Assembly (NCBI GenBank): GCA_024036415.1
Contig: JAMWET010000651.1
Span: 1 to 64,000, forward strand
Source: Prochilodus magdalenae
Lineage: Eukaryota > Chordata > Actinopteri > Characiformes > Prochilodontidae
Length of the DNA stretch: 64,000 bases
Reading direction: 5' to 3'
Of this stretch, positions 1 through 12,572 are shown piece by piece; position 1 is the first letter of the stretch; each line of letters begins with the position of its first letter. The translations under genes were made by a program, and so were the position numbers. Under the pieces are notes generated by a model. That model had not been told where the DNA came from. It saw only the letters and a list, made by a program, of their open reading frames with translations, and did not search any database.

Positions 1-29
1 TTTGGTTATGTGGCCGAGTCAGAGTCAGA

Positions 30-530
30 TTCTCAATGTAAAATTTGGATTTGTGGCTGAGGACTCTTATAATTAATTGCTGCCCAAAGATATTGGACCA
101 GCGGGTTTCATTTTCAGTGACGAGTCACGCTTTATGTCTTGGTGGAGACGCCCAATACGAATGTCGTGTGTGGATGGCTACCTTGGTCAGAACAGTGCTG
201 GTGTACACATCCAGAAGCTGGTGGTCCCCTCCACCTTCAACCCCTTACAGCACATTGAAGGTAAAACTAGTGTGAGGAAGTTCACAAGATGCAGGGAATG
301 GATTATCATCAGGGCACTGAATTAGGAACCTCTACACCTCAACCCGTCTGGCGTGTTGTGTTAACCTAGACACCATTACTGAGAGACAGGCTTCTGTATG
401 TGTAGCTCAATAAATATTGATCACATCAGTCTAATTTGATCAGTTATTGATCATGGTTCACCTTTATCTTCCATACCTGCAATTCCCACACCTCCTTTCT
501 GGGTGGCAGCTATTTCCTAATATGATGGGT
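30..530 (+). mobile_element. Tc1-like element, 3' half (mirror copy)
   Basis: It contains a degraded transposase stretch around FSDESRF, where the Asp belongs to the DDE catalytic triad region, then a C-terminal block and a characteristic 3' tail CTTCTGTATGTGTAGCTCAA with a terminal inverted repeat near TCTGGGTGGCAGCTATT. Frames are broken by indels. It corresponds to 27440-27885 in the right arm. Confidence 0.75.
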
Positions 531-582
531 TAGTTTGATGTAATATGTAATAAACTTTCTGTTTTTTTGTTGGCCTTTCCAG

Positions 583-705
583 GCGGAGGGAGATTCACTT
601 TGACCATGGGCCAGGCGTGATCTGGCCATAACATAGGAAGTTCCTGGAGTCAGGAGGGAAAGAGTAGAGACACGGAAAACAAATAGGAACCTCTGCAGGA
701 AAAGA
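583..705 (+). pseudogene. gulp1: Mirror copy of gulp1 exon 6 (frame broken)
   Basis: Plus-strand counterpart of exon 6, still preceded by TTTCCAG and followed by GTACGC. It is 123 nt instead of 117, with single-base insertions and losses in AEEITLTIGQAFDLAY, so no frame spans it. It belongs to the left arm of the giant inverted repeat and is probably the same locus read twice rather than a second gene. Confidence 0.85.
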
Positions 706-871
706 GTACGCTTCCCTGGAAAATCACTCTAAAGCGGTTTCTCCGTTGTTGTAGTCAGCCAAGACAGCTGCGCCGTCACGTAGTATCCACCTTTTCACGT
801 CCTGGAAATTTGCTTCGTTTACAGGGTCTTGAGGTGTGTGAAAATTGACTTTCTCTCTCTCATCCTCACAG

Positions 872-960
872 ATTCAAGAGCTGGAGACGGAAAATTCGGA
901 ATTGAAGAAAACAGCTGCAAGCGCTGGAGGAGCAGGCTGGCGATTGCGCAAGTCCCGGCT
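872..960 (+). pseudogene. gulp1: Mirror copy of gulp1 exon 7 (frame broken)
   Basis: Plus-strand counterpart of exon 7, with the CATCCTCACAG acceptor and GTAAGAG donor preserved. It is 89 nt against 87, with an extra A after GAAGAAA and base changes near the end. The codons for IQELETENSEL are readable before the frame shifts. Confidence 0.85.
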
Positions 961-1845
961 GTAAGAGCTGCGTGCCGTGTGCCTGTTACCACAGAACAAT
1001 ATTCTTGGGAGCCCTGTGCCCTTCCGGTGCTTATCTGCCGTATTTAATTTTCTCCATCTGTCTGATCTTCTTTTTGCCCCCGCAGTGCTTCACATTAGAC
1101 TCTACTAAAAGGATATATGCTTGCAGAGACCTTCCTGCTCTCTTATTCTGGGTGTCAAACCTGACATCCTTTTCCTGCATGAAATCTCTTCTGTCACACT
1201 AAGCCAATGAGTTCTGAAGACTCCACTTCTCGCTGGGGGTTCTGACCCACCTTCCCGCCAAACCTGTCTACTACAAAGCCCCTCAACGAAAAGCTGGGTC
1301 CCTCGGCCTCAAGTTAAATTATTAGCCGTGTTTCTTACTTCCTGTTGCCTCTCTGGTTTCCCCACCATCACTCTCACTTGCGGACTGGGTCAGATCTGTC
1401 TGTGTGGCATCTACACGCTGCACCCAAGGGATTGGGAGGCTTAGTGGAGTTGTCCTAGACAGGAACAAATAATGATGGCTTTGGTTTGGACCAAAAGAGT
1501 TTCCAGTGCATTGCTAACACCAATGGCAAACCAAGGAGGACACTTTGATGAGGGAATTGGTGAATAGTTGTTTATGTTGGCAAATGCCAAAATCCCATAA
1601 TTAGTTGGAGAGTTGGGACACAAGAGCATTAGGGAGGTCTGGTACTGATGCTGTATCATTAGTCCTGGACCACTGTCACCACTCCAACTCCTCCCATTGG
1701 AACTGGATGGAGCTCCCCAACTCCAGTAAACAGGGTTTATGCTCCTCTAGCTGATGCTTGACGTGTCATGGTGGCTTTAGGCTCATGTGTGGCTTCTCCT
1801 TAGGACCATACCATTCTACTGGTCATTGCTGTTCTGGGTGCAGTT
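960..1845. other. Intron 7 mirror sequence, no gene seen
   Basis: Reverse complement of the 26140-27036 stretch of gulp1 intron 7. Short open frames are not conserved between arms. I see no further feature. Confidence 0.6.
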
Positions 1846-2190
1846 GAACAGCTGGGCCACTAGTAGGTGCACCTAAAGTGGTTGAACTCTGTCTGGACGT
1901 TTTGTAGTCTACTTAAAGCTGTACATTTCCCACGGGACCGCCACTTGAGTAGATATCATTTCCGTGTTGGATCGCTCCCAGCAGAGTTTTTAAGCCCTGT
2001 GTCCGAAATGGAAATGTTAAATCGTTTATTGAAATAAGATAAACATGGTTCTGTTATATTGGAACTGCAATGGGATTTTAGTCTGAAGTCCAAATTAGAA
2101 ATGTGCATTGAATTCCGAATAGGTAGAAGATAGAATGACCCAAATACAAAGTAGGTGTACCTAATAAAGTGGGTATTGAGTGAAAGCTGT
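1846..2190. mobile_element. MITE-like dispersed repeat with TAGGTGYACCTAA ends (mirror)
   Basis: The segment is bounded by TAGGTGCACCTAAAGTGG and GTAGGTGTACCTAATAAAGTGG, a terminal motif seen in many fish genomes on short DNA transposon derivatives. No coding frame is visible. Its partner is 25805-26135. Assignment to a superfamily is not possible from the sequence alone. Confidence 0.5.
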
Positions 2191-2689
2191 TTGATTTGAA
2201 AGGGGAAGAGAAATAAACATAGAAGCCCATATTCACCATTCATTTAATAGAGTGACAATATGGCCGCCATTAACGCTGATCAAGCCGCTCTTAGTCTGCT
2301 TTTCCAGGTTTGAGTTCAAATGAAGAACCAGCTTCAGTGCGTGAAATCAAGTGCCAACCAAACTACCACCATATCTTACACAGCCTGTACAGGAAGCACT
2401 GATTAATGCTGATGTTCTGGTGGAGAGCCAATAAAAAGACAGCATTCCACAGCTCGTTAGCCAATTGCTGTATGGCTGCAGTGTATATACATGTATATAT
2501 GTATTGTTGGTATAGACAAGATTCATAATACCGAAAATGAAAGACAGTCTGTATAATTTCTACCCATCAGATTTGACCATACTCAACCTTGATAATATTA
2601 AAAGGCCTATTATTCTGCTATGCATTTTTCTTTTTTTTATATAAAACTATAAAATATCGACTAGCACTATGAGACATATATACAGTATG

Positions 2690-2713
2690 TGTATGTATAT
2701 ATATATATATATC
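2690..2713. repeat. Short AT microsatellite before exon 8 copy
   Basis: (TA)n run ending about 24 nt before the mirrored exon 8. The right-arm partner at 25240-25264 is longer, so the repeat length differs between arms. Confidence 0.85.
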
Positions 2714-2736
2714 TCCCCGATGTTCTGTCTCTGCAG

Positions 2737-2876
2737 GGGGGTGGCAACTCCAAGGTCCACACGGACATTTTCGACATGGTTCCATTCTCTCCGGTGGCTC
2801 CTTTGGTGCCTCTTCCCGCCAGTAATGCATTCACCCCCTCCTACTCGCCATGTCCCAGACCTGGGTAGATAAAACA
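2737..2876 (+). pseudogene. gulp1: Mirror copy of gulp1 exon 8 (frame broken)
   Basis: Plus-strand counterpart of exon 8 after the same TCTCTGCAG acceptor. GGGNSKV.TDIFDMVPFSP is readable; further on, insertions break the proline-rich part, and the donor GTGAGTC of the right arm appears here as GTGGTCG. It is about 10 nt longer than the right-arm exon. Confidence 0.83.
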
Positions 2877-3204
2877 GTGGTCGCTTCCCCCTTCAGGCGA
2901 CCTTGTGAACTGCACAAGACCATCAAAATGCCTGTTATTTGCAAGTACCACAGTTCCCACACTGATTCCAACTAATCATGAACCAGTTGCACGAAAGTTA
3001 AAATTGCACAGTACAGTACATTATGCGGGGTATTTAAATATTGTTTTCAGATGTAATTTGTAATTTTGAGGACGAATAAGGTTTAAAGGTTTATCTAAGG
3101 CAGGAGCTTCTTTTTTTAAATTAATTAAGCTCCTGCCTAGACCAATTTTACAATTTTTAAAATTTTTTTAATGCACAGAATTACCACGTATTGCTATTTG
3201 ACGA

Positions 3205-3210
3205 GTATAC

Positions 3211-3260
<50 letters not shown>

Positions 3261-3459
3261 TTAATATTATATATAATGAAATATTTCATTTTTTATTTTT
3301 AATTTTTATAATGCACAGAATTACCACGTATTGCTATTTGACGAGTATATATATATATATAGTATTATATATATAGGTAGTAAGGGAAATATTTAATTAT
3401 TTTTAATTTTAAATTTTTTTTTCTGCACAGATATTACCACGGTAGTGCTAATTTGACGA

Positions 3460-3493
<34 letters not shown>

Positions 3494-3644
3494 TATATAT
3501 AATATATATATATTATATATATATATATATGAAATATTAAATTTTTTAATTTTTAAATTTTTTTTATGCCACAGGAATTGACCCACGTATTGCTATTGAC
3601 GAGTATATATATATATATATAGATACTATATATATATTATATCT

Positions 3645-3690
<46 letters not shown>
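3205..3690. repeat. AT-rich microsatellite array, about 120-bp higher-order units (mirror)
   Basis: There are four or five tandem units. Each has a conserved block (GAATTACCACGTATTGCTAT, TTGACGAGTA) followed by a (TA)n tract and T-rich sequence. The partner is 24235-24720. Unit borders and (TA)n lengths differ between the arms. Confidence 0.85.
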
Positions 3691-3694
<4 letters not shown>

Positions 3695-4609
3695 TTAATT
3701 TTTTAATTTTTAATTTTTTTTATGCATAGAATTACCACGCATTGGACGAGTGAGATTCGGTCACCTCTTTGTCATGTGTGCAGCTTTCTGGATATTAATT
3801 TTATTATAAGCTCATTCTTGCTGATTTACTTTTTCAGTTATTATGGAACCAATGTAAAATTAGTTTGATTAAAAATGAAATACCTTCTTCAATATTGACA
3901 GATCAGACTTACACAGTGCAGCCTGTGACTTACATATGATATGTAATGTGAGGCACATGTGCGTCTCATGCATGTGCGTCTCTGATAGGTGAGAGGCCAT
4001 TGGGTGGTTGGCAGCTATGAGTAGCTGTTATACAGTGAACGTGCCAATGCAAGTGAATTAAAAATACATGTGTAGAGAGCTGCGGGACCACAGGAACTCA
4101 TCACACGTGCTATAAAGTCTCCTTATCCTGCTGTTTTAATCATGTTTGTCCCAAATATCCTCTAACCATTAAAGTGAGGGGCAGAGACACAAAGTCATCA
4201 CGTAGAATGGTTTTCTCACAGTTGGACCTCCATCAATATTCATGATAAGGGCTGGGAAGGTTATTTCTGAAACGCATTCCATTATGCCTGACTGATTAAA
4301 ACTGCAGCCCACTAATCTGAAGATTAAATAATCTCAGTAGTGTATTACATCCGTAATACCATTCCGATAACATTCCATTACTTTATTCATGGGTTTCTGT
4401 TTGGCGGCCTCATGGCGAAGGGGGATATCACGGCCCCAGAACTGATCTTTCCTGTCTTAATAGTTTATGGTGCATGAAGCAGTCTTCGCCACGAACAAAC
4501 CTCTGTTACCTTCATCCAAAACATGCTGGAATTTTTTACTGCACTGTTTGATTTACATCCCGCACGTTTTCCGGTTTTGGGTTATTAGGATGGAGCTGAG
4601 TTAGTAGAG

Positions 4610-4830
4610 AAAGATACAGTGGAGTCACATTATTATGACCATCAGCTGATATCCAGAGTAACTGGGGTGTGCAGCACGGACAGCAGCTAGACGGGCTGGG
4701 AGTGACTCTGTAAGGTCCCGGTAGGTTGTCACAGGTATCTGGAGCCATGCCGACTGCAGGGCATCCCCCAGCTGCTCTATAAAGCGAACATGGCGATCGA
4801 GGTGGTCCCACAGATGTGGTCTGTATGTTT
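4610..4830. mobile_element. Dispersed repeat beginning GTCACATTATTATGACC (mirror)
   Basis: A sequence starting near GTCACATTATTATGACCATC and running through CAGCACGGACAGCAGCTAGA. It is a dispersed non-coding element type I recognise from fish genomes. The partner is 23140-23345. Superfamily uncertain. Confidence 0.45.
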
Positions 4831-5444
4831 TTTGCATAATTAACACTTATACACTGTAATGAATTACCCTACGCGAGAGATTATTAATTCTTTAGATTAG
4901 TAGGGGGTTTCTTAGGTTTTTGTTCAGTGTTTTCTCAGTTAGGTTCAATTCAATTTAATAAATTCTTTATTAACGTGAAGCTGGCTGATGCTTGCAGTTT
5001 AATCAGTCTAGGGCAAAATGGAATAAGTTATTGCAGACAAAATAAACCTTTTTTCCCAGCCCTTGGATCATGTAAGATTGATGATGCGATCCTTGCAGTT
5101 GAGCGTCACGCTTAGTATGCTCATTATTAAGTTCTTTATAATGTAGAAATTGTTTATATCACATTATTATTAGCTCTAAAGTATCAAACCTTTTGTGTGA
5201 ATTATTAAAAAGTATTTTTACACAAAAATAACAAGAAAAATAAATTATTTTATTTATGTGCCATATTGTAGTGTACATCTTGTCTCATTGTTATTTTTTG
5301 AGTCGTTACGTACATGGACCATTCGCGGAAAAACTTTGAGGGCATTCTGCATATTGATATGTCGCATAATTCGATGGATGCTGCATGAGGTTTAGAAATG
5401 TGTGTTATTAGATAGTGTTTCTGTAAATATATTATATACTTATT

Positions 5445-5560
5445 CTCATATATCTTATATATATATTATGTACTATTATGAATATATATATCATTACTAT
5501 TATATACTACTATATATATACTTATATTATATTATAATATATATATCTATATATAAAGTC
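5445..5560. repeat. AT-rich microsatellite next to Tc1 (mirror)
   Basis: Interrupted (TA)n tract; the right-arm partner at 22543-22655 is a cleaner (TA)n. It lies about 100 bp outside the Tc1 end in both arms. Confidence 0.8.
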
Positions 5561-5674
5561 TGAGACTTTTGGTATACAGTGTCTCAGTGTTATGGAACCA
5601 CTGCTGCCTGTTGAGAATCGTGGATTGTATTAGAACTTTTGACTAATTAAAGATTAACCACTTAATTAATTTCT

Positions 5675-7245
5675 ACAGTGACAGTAAGGAAAAGAATTTT
5701 GAACACCCTGCGACTTGCAAGTTCTCACCAGCTTAGAGATCATAGAGGGTTGAAATTCTACCATCTTAGGGCATGGTCTCACTGTGAGAGACATAATCTA
5801 AACACAACAAAACACCCTTGGAAAGATCACTTATGTATGATCTTTGTAATGAATTTATTAGTGTGTTCTAGCTGTACAAAATAAGTCATTGGAGAACACC
5901 TCCAATCAGCCAAAAAATCCTGGCCACTCACACAAAGACCCCAAGTTGTAGTCTCGACCTCTAAAACACATCCACACTCAACTACACCTGTTATTATTTC
6001 TAAATTAGGAGAGCACCTGTTTGAGGTCGTTAGCTGCATAAAGACCACCGGTCCACCCCACAGCAACAGTTACGACTCCGAGACTTCTAACATGGCTAAG
6101 ACCGAAGAGCTGTCCAAAACGGACACCCATGACGACACAATCCCATACCCCGTTGTGCGCACATTCGCCACAAGGCTGGAAATCAGCTTACGGGGCCAAT
6201 TGCCAAGCAGCGGTGAAAAAAAGACTCAAACTCCGAATTCCGTTGTCTATCCCGCACACCACTCCATGTCGCCACCCCGAAAATCGGATAAAAAGCTAAA
6301 ACAATGACTGCAATCTCCCTCGGACTGGGGCTGGGCCAGCAAGTCTCACCTCGTGCGTTGTCAATGCTCCTTAAGAAAGGTGAGGAATCAGCCGCAGTAT
6401 AAACTACACGGGAGGAAGCTAGGCATGGAGTGACCTAAGAGAGCTTGGACCACTGTTTCCAATGGTTACTGTGGGTAATACAGTCTAAGACGTCTATTAG
6501 TTTACAGTCATGCATGGCACGGAAGGTTCTCCTGCTGAAACCAGCACACGTCCACGCCGTCTTAGTTTGCCCATTGTACCATTTTGGATGATCCAGAGGA
6601 GTTGCATGGGGAGAAAGCTCTGTGGTCAGCTGGTCTTAAATTCCACTCGCCGTGTTTGGGAGGGATCGAAGATATAGTATGAGTACCATCCCAAAAACAG
6701 GCCATTCCTATGCTGTGAAGCCAGGGGGTGGAAGCATCAGTGCACTTGTGGGGGTGTGTTTTGTTCTTGACATATGGCGAAACTCCAGGACGACTGCACG
6801 TTATTAAGGAGGACGCAGGAGGGATCGGGGGGCATGTATTGCGAGATTGTGGGTTAGGATAAATTTATCTTCCTTCCCATCGACTGTCTAGAGCATTTTA
6901 TGAAGTATGGGGTTCGGAGCTGTGCGTCTTCATGTTTAACAGACAATGACCCAAAGCAACAAGACAAGGAAACCAAGGAGGTGAGTCTGTGAAACAGGCA
7001 TATGCAAGGTTCTGGAGTGGGGCCTAGCCAGTCTCCAGACCCTAAAACCCTATAGACGGATCTTTGGGTGGGTGGAGCTCAAACAATCCGCGTTTCTCAG
7101 CGGACAACCCCAGGAAAAAACCCTGGGCTGAGTCCTGGAGGATAGAATTCTTGTGTTGGAGCATAATGGGCTCAGAAAATCCTGCTGCAAGTCAGTGTGG
7201 ACCACCGGGTGAAAAACTACCAGGGACTCTTATGTAAAGTCTGAA
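5675..7245 (+). mobile_element. Tc1 transposon, MAKTEELSK type (mirror copy)
   Basis: The terminal region GAACACCCTGCGACTTGCAA and the transcription-unit start MAKTEELSK at 6092 identify a common fish Tc1. Downstream, readable fragments in shifting frames cover the HTH region, the catalytic region and, near 6945, an ACAATGACCC.AAGCA stretch equivalent to DNDPKH. Many indels make it non-functional. The 3' terminal repeat is absent; the element ends instead in a short piece of another MITE (7245-7330). The partner is 20937-22425. Confidence 0.85.
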
Positions 7246-7360
7246 CGTGGGTGGGTGTGCGTAGTGTCGTGTTGGGCAGGAGGTGGTTTTAATGTTATTG
7301 ACTGACTATGATGTACGTCAGTACATCTAATGTTACCATGGTCCCAATGTGTCCCCGCAG

Positions 7361-7466
7361 GAAAAGACCTTGTTCGGTGCAGAGCCCTTTTGGAACCCCA
7401 TTCCACCTGGGGGGCAAGCCCGACTTTCCCCCCCGACTTCCAGTCACGGGCTGGGAAGAGAAGCAG
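7361..7466 (+). pseudogene. gulp1: Mirror copy of gulp1 exon 9 (frame broken)
   Basis: Plus-strand counterpart of exon 9 following CCCCGCAG. Codons for FGAEPF are readable after a one-base shift, and the tail before the GTGACTGC donor reads like LEEKQ. Its indels differ from those of the copy at 20714-20820, which is what independent read errors would give. Confidence 0.8.
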
Positions 7467-7469
7467 GTG

Positions 7470-8070
7470 ACTGCATGTCTGTGAATTATTAGCAAATGGC
7501 TGCTGTAAAGTGGGCAGCTTTCTTTTTTTTTTTTGTGGAGCAGACGGTAGGCACTGTCGCACAACGTCGCAGCACTGACTCCCATCTCGCATTTCCACTC
7601 ACATCCATCACAGGAAAACAGCTCAGCTCTCGCAGGTCCACCTACTGCACTGCGCCACGGTCAGAACCCGAGGAGCCGCTGGCCGTTATGAGAAAATCTC
7701 AGAATAGAGAAAGTGTTGTCCCAGCTGTGTCTGTCCTGGCGTGACTACTGGGACACGGAAAACAGATGTTCTGTGTCTTTGCCTGAGCAGATGTTCGGAA
7801 CCACTTTAACAACTTTAGCTTTGCTGAGTTCGCTTTCCTCCAAGGCCACTAAGTCCAAGTGCATGTGTGGACGTGGCTGCACGGTATATTGTTTGTTCAT
7901 CATCGTCGCAATATTGGTTTTCACCATGGGACCATTGCTAGTGCTAATTGATATTGTGCCACATTTAGATACAGCTTTGGAAACTATGTGCTGTCAACAC
8001 GTCACTGAGCAACTCCTTAAGTTGAGTTGTCAGTGGTGTTTATTATGAATGTATGGTATGCATCCAGTAG
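7470..8070. other. Intron sequence 3' of the exon 9 copy
   Basis: Mirror of about 20090-20713. It contains a T13 run at 7527 and open frames without family resemblance. The expected last gulp1 exon was searched for by eye and not seen. Confidence 0.55.
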
Positions 8071-8074
8071 GGCA

Positions 8075-9375
8075 TATACATTCATCAGCAAAAAATGACA
8101 GTTGCACCAGAAGGAGAGTACAGAGGGAAGCTATATACAGTAGGAGTCCTGATGATAAACTATTACAATTGAGCTCCACATACAAGAAAGGTAGTGTCTC
8201 GAGTGTGGTGCCAAGGCCGCGTGTTTGCTATCGCACGCATGCCAAGCATTATCTGGGATGGAGCTGTAGACGGTTCTTAATATCGTGTGTTCCGTTGTGT
8301 AGTAATCCCATCTCATGCAGCTTGAACATCCTCACCACAGTTCTTGCAGCAGTGCGTGCGGTAGGGGTGAGGACGGAGTGGATCACCAGGCCATTCTGTT
8401 TCATTTGGTGCTACCACGGGCCTCCACACACGGATTCGTTGGTCTGTCTCCCGACCTAAGACTTAAAGCGGACTTGTCATAGAGAGACTACCCCTGACAT
8501 CATATCTGCAGATGGCACGGACTCCAGCAACACGGTCGGGATCGACAACCACTGCACGTCTTCGGTGGACCAGGTCGAGGGTGTTAAATGGGGAACAGTC
8601 GTGGTAACGGTCTGTGTGCATAGAGTCCTGCGTGGTGCAGCCGTCTGCCAATGGTGCTGCACTAACAGGATGATCAAGTAGGACATCACTGCTCGCTGAA
8701 TGTCCCCAATCGTGGCTGTTGGGTTACTGCTGGTTTGTGCCTTCTTCTATACACTGGTGCCAGCAGGGTGCTATGATAGTGTTTCCACGCCCCCCCCAGA
8801 CGACCCCAGACCCACACCACGGCACACAACCCATGCCCCAGTAGTCTTTCCCGGAGCCCTACGATGCGACCCCTCTCCCAATTGCCCGGACTGCTTTCAA
8901 GCACTTCTCTGAGGCGTACCTTGGTTGCAAAAGGTTAGATATCCTCACACAGTCCCTGCAGATGGTACGGTAGTGGTGGAGGTGGAGTGGCCTTCTGGTT
9001 CATCTTGGTGCTGACCACGGTGCCTCCACACACGGATTCGTTGGTCGTCTCCACCAAGACTAAAGCAGGACTCGTCACTGAAGATGACCCGCTGAGTCAC
9101 CCATGTGACAGTTGGCATGACACCATGTGCAACGACACCTTGGAGGTGCTACAATCACCAGCCAGCACAAAGTCACGGAATCAAAAGCCCGCACACCAGG
9201 GACACCTTATATAATCGGTCAGGTACAGCGATGAGGCTTGTTCTCGCGTGAAGCTTGACCAATCATTTTGCAGTATCCACGATGTGGCAAAAAAAAAAAA
9301 AAATACCAACCACCAAGGTTCATTCCTGCCGGTTGATGCCTTCTGGGTTCTATGTGTTCCTTCAATGATGAATAG
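8075..9375 (-). mobile_element. Composite Tc1-like element (mirror copy)
   Basis: Minus-strand Tc1 of the FSDESRFSLGG / RVWRHRGQH family with ends near CTGATGAATGT and TCATTGATGAA. The catalytic block occurs twice, on either side of an N-terminal HTH block, as in the right-arm partner 18890-20085. Heavily indel-damaged. Confidence 0.75.
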
Positions 9376-9381
9376 AATATA

Positions 9382-9968
9382 CAGGGGTTGGACAATGGAA
9401 ATGAAAACACCGTCATTTTAGTGTGGGAGGTCTCATGGCTAAATTAGGACCAGCCTGGTGGCCAATCTGTCATTAACTGCACATTGCACCAGTATAAGAG
9501 TAGAGTGTGAAGGTATCAGTTAGCAGGTAAGAGCGACAGTTCTTGCTCAGAAATAACTGCATATGCACGCAGACACCATTATGTGTGTAGGACCATACCA
9601 GAGTTCAAAAGAAGAACAAAGTTGTTGGTGCACGTCGTGCATGGCGAAATCCATGTGACCAACGGACAGCAAGTCTTTGTGATGTATCAAAGAGCCACGG
9701 TATTCCAGGGTAATGTCAGCTCTACCACACACTGAAGGATCAACCTGTCACACGCATCACGTATGTGTACCTGTGCCATATCTGCAAGAAGAATGGCTTA
9801 AAACTCCCTCTGACCACCTGTGCAGGACGCCAGTATATTGACATTCCCAAGTGACCAATGACGCTGTATTGGCCTGCACAAAGGAGGCCTTACACCATTA
9901 CCATAAATGATTGTGGTCTAAAACCAGGTGTTTCCGTTTCATTGTCCAGAGAACCCGCCTCGTACATA
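9382..9968. mobile_element. Non-autonomous Tc1-type element, GGGGTTGGACAATG family (mirror)
   Basis: Terminal motif CAGGGGTTGGACAATG at the left end and a degraded complement at the right end. It abuts the composite Tc1 at 8075-9375. The intact reference copy of the family is at 56757-57276. Confidence 0.75.
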
Positions 9969-10273
9969 CTGTGGTAACAGTATATTACGTAGATGATAAA
10001 TCCTGTAATGATATACACCTGAATAGTCTCACAGTACATTTAATATGCTGCTTTGTTCCCGATTTCATGTAGGCCTAGAACTCTGGCTTACTTAGAGGTC
10101 GCTTCCACACCAGATTACCTGGGTGGTCCCGTCATGTCATTTCCATAGAATTTTAATATAAAGCTGGGCGCAGATGTTTTAGCTGAATTATGTATTTTGA
10201 AATATTTTATTTAGAGCCTAAAACCGAGCTAACAATTTAGTCTGGGAAAAATCTGAAGAAGTTTTTAACATGT

Positions 10274-10508
10274 GGTTGGTGTAGCTCAGGCAAAGGGGGG
10301 ATAAGGCCAACTACACCATCAGGGAGGCCAACCACCACATGTGGGAGGACTGGGCTTCGAATCCCAGTTGGTGACTAGCTGAGCTACACCAATACAGAGT
10401 CCCATGGGCAAGACTCCTAACACTACATGGCCTTACCTGTAAATGATTAAACCCTGTAAGTCGCTCTGGATAAGAGCGTCAGCCTACATGCCTAAATGTA
10501 AATGTAAC
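10274..10508 (+). mobile_element. tRNA-derived SINE (mirror copy)
   Basis: The head GGTTGGTGTAGCTCAG is an A-box-like pol III promoter and GGGCTTCGAATCCCAGTT is B-box-like. The tail GTAAGTCGCTCTGGATAAGA, GCGTC then an AAATGTAAATGTAA end is the tail shared by many fish SINEs and their partner LINE. The partner in the right arm is 17760-18000. Confidence 0.82.
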
Positions 10509-11164
10509 ATTCAATCGTATCAGGCAAACATTGCTCGGGCCTTCAAATCTTAACAGGCTTTTCCTTTTCCCTTTTTTGCGCAAGCGGTGTAGTGGTGAAG
10601 TATATGTAGCATTTTTTTAATGTTTCTATACCAATCTATATTCTCTTTATTTTCACATAAAAAGATGTTTTCCCATATTTTTACATTTCTGGCAAAGCTA
10701 CGAATAAGCAATTAGATACTATATAAATGATTACTCAACTGGTTTAATAATGTCAAATATTTGAAGATACACTCTAAAAAACATCATTGCAATTCAGATG
10801 GGTCAAACTTTCAATGGTAACTGAATAAACTGAGTTGAATTTTGCATGGTGCATGAATAAATTTATTTGCTGTTTATTTTTCCCCTTTGGAAATGCATGA
10901 CGTAACTGGGACCAGGCCCTAGGTGAGTTAGGTGTTGGAGTGACCTTCACCTAGAAGAGATTAACACTGTAAATTCGAAAATAATTTACTGATTAAATGA
11001 GCATGCCGAAACATATCACGGGACACCAGAGACACTCATATCCACCTGCCTGCTTCTGCTGATGATACGTTTGAGCTTATTGTATTTGTGAACCGGCTGG
11101 CTGTTCTCTTACAATGAATTAATCGATCAATAGGATCAATAAACAAGTTTAATCCCACACCACC

Positions 11165-12085
11165 CAGCATATCAGCCTTATACTCACTGTATCCAGACTT
11201 CTATCAGCTCCACTGGACCATTACAGGAGCCACTCTGTAGTGCTTACAGTTCCAGGACTGTAGTCCATTGTGTTCTCTGTTACTTTATTACCCTGCTCTT
11301 CTATAGGCAGGACCCCATAGGACCCCCACAGAGCAGGTATGGATGTGGGTGGTGGATCAGTCTCAGCACTGCAAGTGACACTGACGTGGTGGTGGTGTGC
11401 TTAGTGTGGGTGGTGCTGGTGTGAGTGGATGAGACACAGCAGTGCTGCTGGAGTAGTTTAGACACTGTGTCCACTCACTGTCACTCTATTAGACACTTCC
11501 TACCTTGCTGGTCCAACCTGGTAGATGGACAGTCAGGAGGACGATAGTCTACTCTGCTGCCTGAACAGTGCAGTGTTGGTCATCCTCTAGTACTTCATCA
11601 GGGGTCACAGGCAACGCTGCCCATTAGGACGTGCCTTATAGGACATCTGCCCGACAGGACGTTTGCCCACAGGTACGTTGCCCACAGGACGTGCCCACAG
11701 GACGTTGCCCACAGGACGTTTCCCACAGGATGCGTGCCCACAGGACCTGCCCACAGGATGCTGCCACAGATGCTGCCCCATCGTTCTTAGACCAGCAGTG
11801 ACACTGAGGTCGTTCCAGCAGCACTGCTGTGTCTGATCCACTCACACCAGCACCAGCACACACACTATAACAGATGTCACTTGCATATGTGTATGATCCA
11901 CCACCCACATCCATACCACCTCTGTGGTGGTCCTGTGGGGTCCGACATTGAAGGACAGGGTAATTAAGTATACAAGAGAAACAGATGTACTCCCAGTCTG
12001 TACCTGTAGAACTACACAGTGTCCTATATGGTCAGAGGAGCTGATTGAAAAGGGAGGTGGTTTTAATGTATGGCTGATTGTGGAA
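11165..12085. mobile_element. Foldback MITE carrying a 14-bp minisatellite (mirror)
   Basis: The ends carry TTTTAATGTATGGCTGAT-type and complementary sequences; internal landmarks are GTATACAGAGAAACAGATGG, GCAGCACTGCTGTGTCTGAT and CATTGAAGAACAGGGTAATA, repeated in inverted order at the other end. The minisatellite is at 11600-11785. The partner is 16135-17105. Similar elements are common in otophysan fish (recognition, not a search). Confidence 0.8.
11600..11785. repeat. 14-bp minisatellite in mirror MITE copy
   Basis: Degraded run of GCCCACAGGACGT-type units, with many single-base gains and losses relative to 16465-16665 and 31970-32140. Confidence 0.8.
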
Positions 12086-12572
12086 TCTCTGGGCTTCGAG
12101 ACTTTAATATCACGCTGCTGTGTTGATGATAAGATATGGACATCATGGAATTTTCCCTCATGCACACCCCTTTATATCCTCTAAAACCAAAACTGTTTAT
12201 CACTAACCTGCTCCTGTCTCAGTCTTTACTGCCTGCCACTGACAGCGCCAGAGATGGTGGACTCCATGCTTACATCACAGGATTGCGGGTTCGAGCTTTG
12301 TAGAGTGTTGATGTTCAGGTTTTGTTTGCTCTGCATGTGTGCATGTAAAGCTTGGGCACAGATTCGGTTCTAAACGATATCTTTGATCCTCAGTCCGTCT
12401 ACATCAGTAAAGGTGTAGCTTGTACAGGACGTTTCAGCACTGCCTGCTTTTCATCACTGAAAGGCCATTGAAGCCACATGATATCTTCATATAGGAGCAA
12501 AAAGTCTAAACACGAGAAGCCTCTGTATTTCATTCCAGTCAGAACAGCCATTCTTGACACGTTATCCAACAT

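Noticed and set aside
583..7466. A second gulp1 paralogue on the plus strand
   Set aside because: Exons, introns and all nested transposons mirror the right arm in order, so it is the same locus duplicated or misassembled, not a separate paralogue.
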